In this document: positions 59,954-64,000 of the stretch, piece by piece
Layout of the letters: every line of letters begins with the position of its first letter
Position numbering within the stretch: position 1 is the stretch's first letter
Assembly (NCBI GenBank): GCA_963663975.2
Contig: CAXXRA010000015.1
Location: forward strand, 1,302,001 to 1,366,000
Reading direction: 5' to 3'
From: JANQRX01 sp963663975
Lineage (GTDB): Bacteria; Pseudomonadota; Alphaproteobacteria; Rhizobiales; Kaistiaceae
DNA length: 64,000 nt
Position numbers and translations under genes: made by a program
Notes under the pieces: model-generated
Databases searched by the model: none
What the model saw: the letters and a program-made list of their open reading frames with translations, nothing else
What the model was told of the DNA's origin: nothing

Positions 59954-61246
59954 GGGCACCTCTAAAAATCCCTGTTCCGAGCCTTGATCGGTTATAATCC
60001 GGACGGTTTGGCGCGTAGATGTGGGGAACCGACCATGGGCCAAATGGGCTTTTTCGACATCGCGAATCGGTATGCCGGCCTGGACGCCAAGAACGATCCT
60101 TTGGCGAGGATCGGCGCGGTGGTTCCGTGGGAGAATTTCCGTGCCCGCCTGGAGGCGATCTGGCGCAAGCCGGCCGAGGAACGGAAGTCGCCGGCGGGGC
60201 GAAAGCCCTGGGACGCGGTGGCGATGTTCAAGGCGATCGTTCTCTGCGAGCTTTACAATCTCTCGGACGACCAAGTGGAGTACCAGCTTCGCGACCGCCT
60301 CTCGTTCATGCGGTTCGTAGGGTTCGGTCTTGAGGACAAGGTCCCCGACGCCAAGACGGTGTGGCTCTACCGGGAACAGTTGGCGCGGGCGGGCATGGTC
60401 GAGGCGTTGTTCGAGGACTTCGACGGCTATCTGGAGAAGCAGGGCTACCTGGCGATGGGCGGCCAGATCATCGACGCGTCGATCGTACCGGTCCCCAAGC
60501 AGCGCAACAGCCGTGACGACAACGCGCGGATCAAGGATGGCGAGACGCCGGAGGGCTGGAAGGACCAGCCGGCCAAGCGGTCGCAGAAGGACACGGACGC
60601 ACGGTGGACAAAGAAGCATGGCAAGAGCCACTACGGTTACAAGAACCATGTCAACGTGGACCGCCGGCACAAGCTGGTGCGGCGTTACCAGGTGACCGAC
60701 GCGGCGGTGCACGACAGCCAGGTCGTGGAGGACATCCTTGATCCGGACAACACGGCCTCGGACGTGTGGGCGGACAGCGCCTATCGGTCGGCGGAGATCG
60801 AGGCGAAGCTGAAGGAGAAGGGCCTGAACAGCCGCATCCACCGCAAGGGGCATCGCGACAAGCCGCTGAGCGAGCGGGAGAAGCGGGGCAACAAGGCCCG
60901 TTCGAAGGTGCGGGCGCGCGTCGAGCACGTGTTCGGGGCCCAGAGCAACGACATGGGCGGGACGCTGGTGCGCAGTATCGGGCTGGTACGGGCGAGGGCG
61001 CGGATCGGGCTGAAGAACCTCGCCTACAACATGCGCCGCCTGGTGCAGCTGGAGCGTCTCGCCGCGGCGGCGCCAACGTGATGGTCATCAGGGGAGAAGT
61101 CTGCCTGGAGCCCCCATTGACAGGGAAACAGACCCGCCGGGGAGCCGGAGAAGGCCGAAAACCCAGACGCCAACCCCGCTCATGACCCGCGAGAACCGCA
61201 CAACCTGTCGAGTTTCACGTCAGTCGCATTATTTTTCGAGGTGCCC
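59954..61246 (+). mobile_element. IS5-family element, copy 1
   Basis: A 1293-bp element with inverted ends GGGCACCTC(T/G)AAAAAT and a 4-bp target duplication AGAA (59950-59953, 61247-61250). One transposase gene. Removing it restores the helicase frame exactly (RQK to AISLVKFGEDE). A second copy, inverted, lies at 62075. Confidence 0.92.
60035..61081 (+). CDS. IS5-family transposase, copy 1
   Basis: A 348-residue DDE transposase starting MGQMGFFDIANRYAGLDAKN, with FKAIVLCELYNLSDDQVEYQ. The catalytic residues are in QIIDASIVPVPKQ (Asp), DVWADSAYRSAEIEAKL (Asp) and KVRARVEHVFG (Glu). ATG 60035 is preferred over a frame start at 59984. It is almost identical to copy 2; seen differences are Gly/Asp at residue 28 and Asn/Thr in the KNHV region. 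Confidence 0.93.
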   Translation: MGQMGFFDIANRYAGLDAKNDPLARIGAVVPWENFRARLEAIWRKPAEERKSPAGRKPWDAVAMFKAIVLCELYNLSDDQVEYQLRDRLSFMRFVGFGLEDKVPDAKTVWLYREQLARAGMVEALFEDFDGYLEKQGYLAMGGQIIDASIVPVPKQRNSRDDNARIKDGETPEGWKDQPAKRSQKDTDARWTKKHGKSHYGYKNHVNVDRRHKLVRRYQVTDAAVHDSQVVEDILDPDNTASDVWADSAYRSAEIEAKLKEKGLNSRIHRKGHRDKPLSEREKRGNKARSKVRARVEHVFGAQSNDMGGTLVRSIGLVRARARIGLKNLAYNMRRLVQLERLAAAAPT

Positions 61247-62074
61247 AGAAGGCGATTTCCCTTGTGAAGTTCGGCGAAGATGAGCGTGGCGCATTCGTGT
61301 CCGAACTACGCGAGATCGAGACGAAAATTTCAGCACTTAAGAAATCAATACTGGCCGAAGCTCGCGTTGTTGGGACTACTTGTACCAAGGCCTACTTGTC
61401 AGTGAGAGAAGTTGGTCACGCCGATGTCGTGATAATTGACGAAGCGTCAATGGTTATGTTGCCGCTGGCGTGGTTTGTTGCTGGGTTATCCCGTGAACGG
61501 GTCGTGATCAGCGGCGACTTTCGCCAAATTCCACCAATTATCCAAAGCGAACAGGAGGCAATCGTTCAGACCGTCGGACTCGATGCTTTCTCGGCAAATC
61601 AAATCGAAGTTGACGATCAAAGGCTAGTGCACCTCAGTTTGCAATATCGAATGGACCCGCTGATTTGCGATCTGATTTCCGGTCCGATGTACTCTCATCG
61701 CCTGACAACCGCGGCAGGGCGTGACGTGCAGGACTGCATTGTGAGTGGGGTTTCAGTTCCCACACCTTTCGACGCAGTGTTGACCGTCATAGACACGTCG
61801 GACCTCTGGCCTTTCGAGACTCAGACAGCGTTCTCGCTTCAACCTCATGCATGCGCTTCTAGCGAGGAACCTGGCGTGGCACCTTCGTGAACATGGTGCC
61901 ATCTCATCTCTCGCTTCAACCTCATGCATGCGCTTCTAGCGAGGAACCTGGCGTGGCACCTTCGTGAACTGCCATCTCATCTAAACTAGACCTTGGAATT
62001 TGCACGCCGTACGCAGCGCAGGCCAAGCTCATCCAAAAACTCACTCAGGGCGAACTGCTTGATAACTACGTTCA
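61247..62074 (+). pseudogene. UPF1-like superfamily 1 helicase, central part (continues after IS5 copy 1; 3' end lost)
   Basis: It continues in frame from 59953: AISLVKFGEDERGAFVSELR, VVGTTCTKAYLS, Walker B ADVVIIDEASMVMLPLAW, motif III GDFRQIPPIIQSEQE and motif IV-like LSLQYRMDPLICD. Frame is lost near 61835. The text RFNLMHALLARNLAWHLREHG lies in another frame and is duplicated in tandem. LDLGICTPYAAQAKLIQKL follows and stops at IS5 copy 2. The last motifs (V/VI region) are absent, so the gene cannot give an active helicase. Confidence 0.75.
61832..61981 (+). repeat. 77-bp tandem duplication inside the helicase gene
   Basis: Unit 1 begins TCTCGCTTCAACCTCATGC at 61832; unit 2 begins identically at 61909. 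Unit 2 lacks 4 bp (ATGG) found in unit 1. The duplication disturbs the reading frame of the helicase. Confidence 0.85.
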
Positions 62075-63367
62075 GGGCACCTCGAAAAATAATGCGACTG
62101 ACGTGAAACTCGACAGGTTGTGCGGTTCTCGCGGGTCATGAGCGGGGTTGGCGTCTGGGTTTTCGGCCTTCTCCGGCTCCCCGGGGGGTCTGTTTCCCTG
62201 TCAATGGGGGCTCCAGGCAGACTTCTCCCCTGATGACCATCACGTTGGCGCCGCCGCGGCGAGACGCTCCAGCTGCACCAGGCGGCGCATGTTGTAGGCG
62301 AGGTTCTTCAGCCCGATCCGCGCCCTCGCCCGTACCAGCCCGATACTGCGCACCAGCGTCCCGCCCATGTCGTTGCTCTGGGCCCCGAACACGTGCTCGA
62401 CGCGCGCCCGCACCTTCGAACGGGCCTTGTTGCCCCGCTTCTCCCGCTCGCTCAGCGGCTTGTCGCGATGCCCCTTGCGGTGGATGCGGCTGTTCAGGCC
62501 CTTCTCCTTCAGCTTCGCCTCGATCTCCGCCGACCGATAGGCGCTGTCCGCCCACACGTCCGAGGCCGTGTTGTCCGGATCAAGGATGTCCTCCACGACC
62601 TGGCTGTCGTGCACCGCCGCGTCGGTCACCTGGTAACGCCGCACCAGCTTGTGCCGGCGGTCCACGGTGACATGGTTCTTGTAACCGTAGTGGCTCTTGC
62701 CATGCTTCTTTGTCCACCGTGCGTCCGTGTCCTTCTGCGACCGCTTGGCCGGCTGGTCCTTCCAGCCCTCCGGCGTCTCGCCATCCTTGATCCGCGCGTT
62801 GTCGTCACGGCTGTTGCGCTGCTTGGGGACCGGTACGATCGACGCGTCGATGATCTGGCCGCCCATCGCCAGGTAGCCCTGCTTCTCCAGATAGCCGTCG
62901 AAGTCCTCGAACAACGCCTCGACCATGCCCGCCCGCGCCAACTGTTCCCGGTAGAGCCACACCGTCTTGGCGTCGGGGACCTTGTCCTCAAGACCGAACC
63001 CTACGAACCGCATGAACGAGAGGCGGTCGCGAAGCTGGTACTCCACTTGGTCGTCCGAGAGATTGTAAAGCTCGCAGAGAACGATCGCCTTGAACATCGC
63101 CACCGCGTCCCAGGGCTTTCGCCCCGCCGGCGACTTCCGTTCCTCGGCCGGCTTGCGCCAGATCGCCTCCAGGCGGGCACGGAAATTCTCCCACGGAACC
63201 ACCGCGTCGATCCTCGCCAAAGGATCGTTCTTGGCGTCCAGGCCGGCATACCGATTCGCGATGTCGAAAAAGCCCATTTGGCCCATGGTCGGTTCCCCAC
63301 ATCTACGCGCCAAACCGTCCGGATTATAACCGATCAAGGCTCGGAACAGGGATTTTTAGAGGTGCCC
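62075..63367 (-). mobile_element. IS5-family element, copy 2 (inverted)
   Basis: Same 1293-bp element as copy 1 in opposite orientation, with the same GGGCACCTC ends. The bases at its borders do not match (TTCA on the left, ATAA on the right), so no target duplication is left. This suggests a deletion or recombination on its right side, which would also explain the missing end of the helicase gene. Confidence 0.9.
62240..63286 (-). CDS. IS5-family transposase, copy 2
   Basis: A 348-residue transposase nearly identical to copy 1 with all three catalytic acidic residues. It carries DAVVPW where copy 1 has GAVVPW, and KNHVTVDRRHK where copy 1 has KNHVNVDRRHK. The two copies are therefore not a simple assembly duplicate. 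Confidence 0.92.
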   Translation of the reverse strand: MGQMGFFDIANRYAGLDAKNDPLARIDAVVPWENFRARLEAIWRKPAEERKSPAGRKPWDAVAMFKAIVLCELYNLSDDQVEYQLRDRLSFMRFVGFGLEDKVPDAKTVWLYREQLARAGMVEALFEDFDGYLEKQGYLAMGGQIIDASIVPVPKQRNSRDDNARIKDGETPEGWKDQPAKRSQKDTDARWTKKHGKSHYGYKNHVTVDRRHKLVRRYQVTDAAVHDSQVVEDILDPDNTASDVWADSAYRSAEIEAKLKEKGLNSRIHRKGHRDKPLSEREKRGNKARSKVRARVEHVFGAQSNDMGGTLVRSIGLVRARARIGLKNLAYNMRRLVQLERLAAAAPT

Positions 63368-63476
63368 ATAAGTATACGCGCCTAGTCGAACCGTCATGGC
63401 CCTTCAATTGACGATGGCCAAGATACGATCTCAAAAGGGGCCTGGGAACGGCTCCACCGAACCAGGGGCGGAATTC

Positions 63477-63767
63477 ATGAGCGATATCCCGCATTTGCTT
63501 GCCCATGAACATGAGGACAATGTGGGCGTTGTCGTCGTCGAAGACCTGAAGGCGGGAACCCAAATGCGCGGCGTCGTGACAGCCGACGACAGCGAATTCG
63601 AACTGGTCGCACTGCACGATGTTCCGATCGGCCACAAGGTCGCCCTGGCGGATCTGGCGGAGGGCGATACGGCGATCAAATACGGCCAGGACATCGGCCG
63701 GTTTACCGCGCCGGTCCACAAGGGGGGACATGTCCACATCCATAATCTGAGGACCAAGCGCTGGTAG
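63477..63767 (+). CDS. UxaA-family hydrolase small subunit (SAF domain)
   Basis: A 96-residue SAF-domain protein: MSDIPHLLAHEHEDNVGVVV, then VALHDVPIGHKVALADLAEGD, IKYGQDIG and HVHIHNLRTKRW. It matches the N-terminal domain of altronate dehydratase-type enzymes made as a separate small subunit. The large subunit gene is expected to the right of the window. ATG 63477 gives the family start. It is followed 36 bp later by an Ldh-family gene. Confidence 0.88.
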   Translation: MSDIPHLLAHEHEDNVGVVVVEDLKAGTQMRGVVTADDSEFELVALHDVPIGHKVALADLAEGDTAIKYGQDIGRFTAPVHKGGHVHIHNLRTKRW

Positions 63768-63803
63768 CAGCGGGACCTTCGTCGCGGTGAGATCGGACCG
63801 TAC

Positions 63804-64000
63804 ATGTCCACAATTCTGAGCGGAGAGAAGGCCACTGCGCTGGTCGTACGCGCCCTCACGCGCTCCAAAACGTCCCCCGACAATGCCGCCGCCGTCGCCC
63901 GCGCGCTTGTTGCGGCCGAGTTCGCCGGCCAGGCGGGGCACGGGCTCCGGCGGCTTGCCTCCTACTGCGCCCAGGCGGTCGACGGAAAGGTCGACGGGTT
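63804..64000 (+). CDS. Ldh-family NAD(P)-dependent oxidoreductase (partial, 5' end)
   Basis: About 65 residues are visible before the window ends: MSTILSGEKATALVVRALTR, then NAAAVARALVAAEFAGQAGHGLRRLASYC. This is the N-terminal region of the malate/L-sulfolactate/L-lactate dehydrogenase family, with the GHGLRRL helix. Beside a UxaA-type small subunit it is likely part of a sugar-acid or hydroxy-acid pathway. Confidence 0.8.
   Translation, partial: MSTILSGEKATALVVRALTRSKTSPDNAAAVARALVAAEFAGQAGHGLRRLASYCAQAVDGKVDG

Noticed and set aside
59954..63367. Two inverted IS5 copies as ends of a composite transposon
   Set aside because: The DNA between them is the direct continuation of the helicase gene from the left side, in frame across copy 1, so it was not brought in by the pair.
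62393..63385. 330-codon frame opposite the second IS5 transposase
   Set aside because: It is the antisense of the transposase; an equivalent shadow occurs opposite copy 1.

Overview
The window is GC-rich, densely coded DNA from an alphaproteobacterium, probably a free-living heterotroph of the Rhizobiales/Rhodospirillales type. The basis is the rhizobial-style rhamnose locus (rhaRSTPQ opposite rhaDI), an IF-3 gene beginning with ATT, a Co-type nitrile hydratase, an ECF41-like sigma factor and the overall gene style. No rRNA gene or CRISPR array is visible. One tRNA (Leu, anticodon CAG) is present.

Layout. 1-9.9 kb: L-rhamnose uptake and catabolism; the ABC genes run left and rhaD-rhaI run right from a shared control region, with an IS481 remnant and a small repeat wedged between rhaT and rhaP. 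10-23 kb: SGNH hydrolase, a HerA-type ATPase, glycerol kinase, transporters, three small regulator modules (TetR, HxlR and targets), PPi-type phosphofructokinase and transaldolase. 23-32.5 kb: a TIR-like protein, tRNA-Leu, an NDUFA9-like protein, uppP, GST, queG, and a three-gene set of two lipoproteins plus a two-domain peptidoglycan-hydrolase-like protein. 32.7-50.1 kb: infC, then about 12.5 kb of accessory genes (cytochrome b/Mo-oxidoreductase pair, NDH-2-like protein with ECF41 sigma factor, MFS, GDPD, a toxin-antitoxin pair, a large repeat protein), then rpmI-rplT-pheS-pheT. 50.3-58 kb: DHFR-like, ArsR-AHSA1, an isoaspartyl methyltransferase gene split by an intact IS21 element, and a nitrile hydratase operon. 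58.3-63.4 kb: a UPF1-like SF1 helicase gene broken by two inverted copies of one IS5-type element. 63.4-64 kb: start of a sugar-acid catabolic set (UxaA-like small subunit and Ldh-family oxidoreductase).

Two unannotated dispersed repeat families stand out. R1 (five copies, 170-275 bp, inverted ends) sits between co-directional genes so that its end supplies the Shine-Dalgarno sequence of the next gene (pheS, a DHFR-like gene, and rhaP before IS481 inserted) and the stop codon of the previous one (rhaT, pheT). R2 (three copies, about 127 bp) forms a long stem just after the stop codons of herA and uppP, and the stem shows a compensatory base-pair change between copies. A third possible MITE (R3) lies between uppP and the GST gene.

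At least seven conserved genes are broken by a single missing base, usually in a short run of identical bases. This looks more like assembly error than gene decay, so these genes may be intact in the organism. By contrast, the IS481, IS21 and first IS5 insertions carry clean target duplications and are real.
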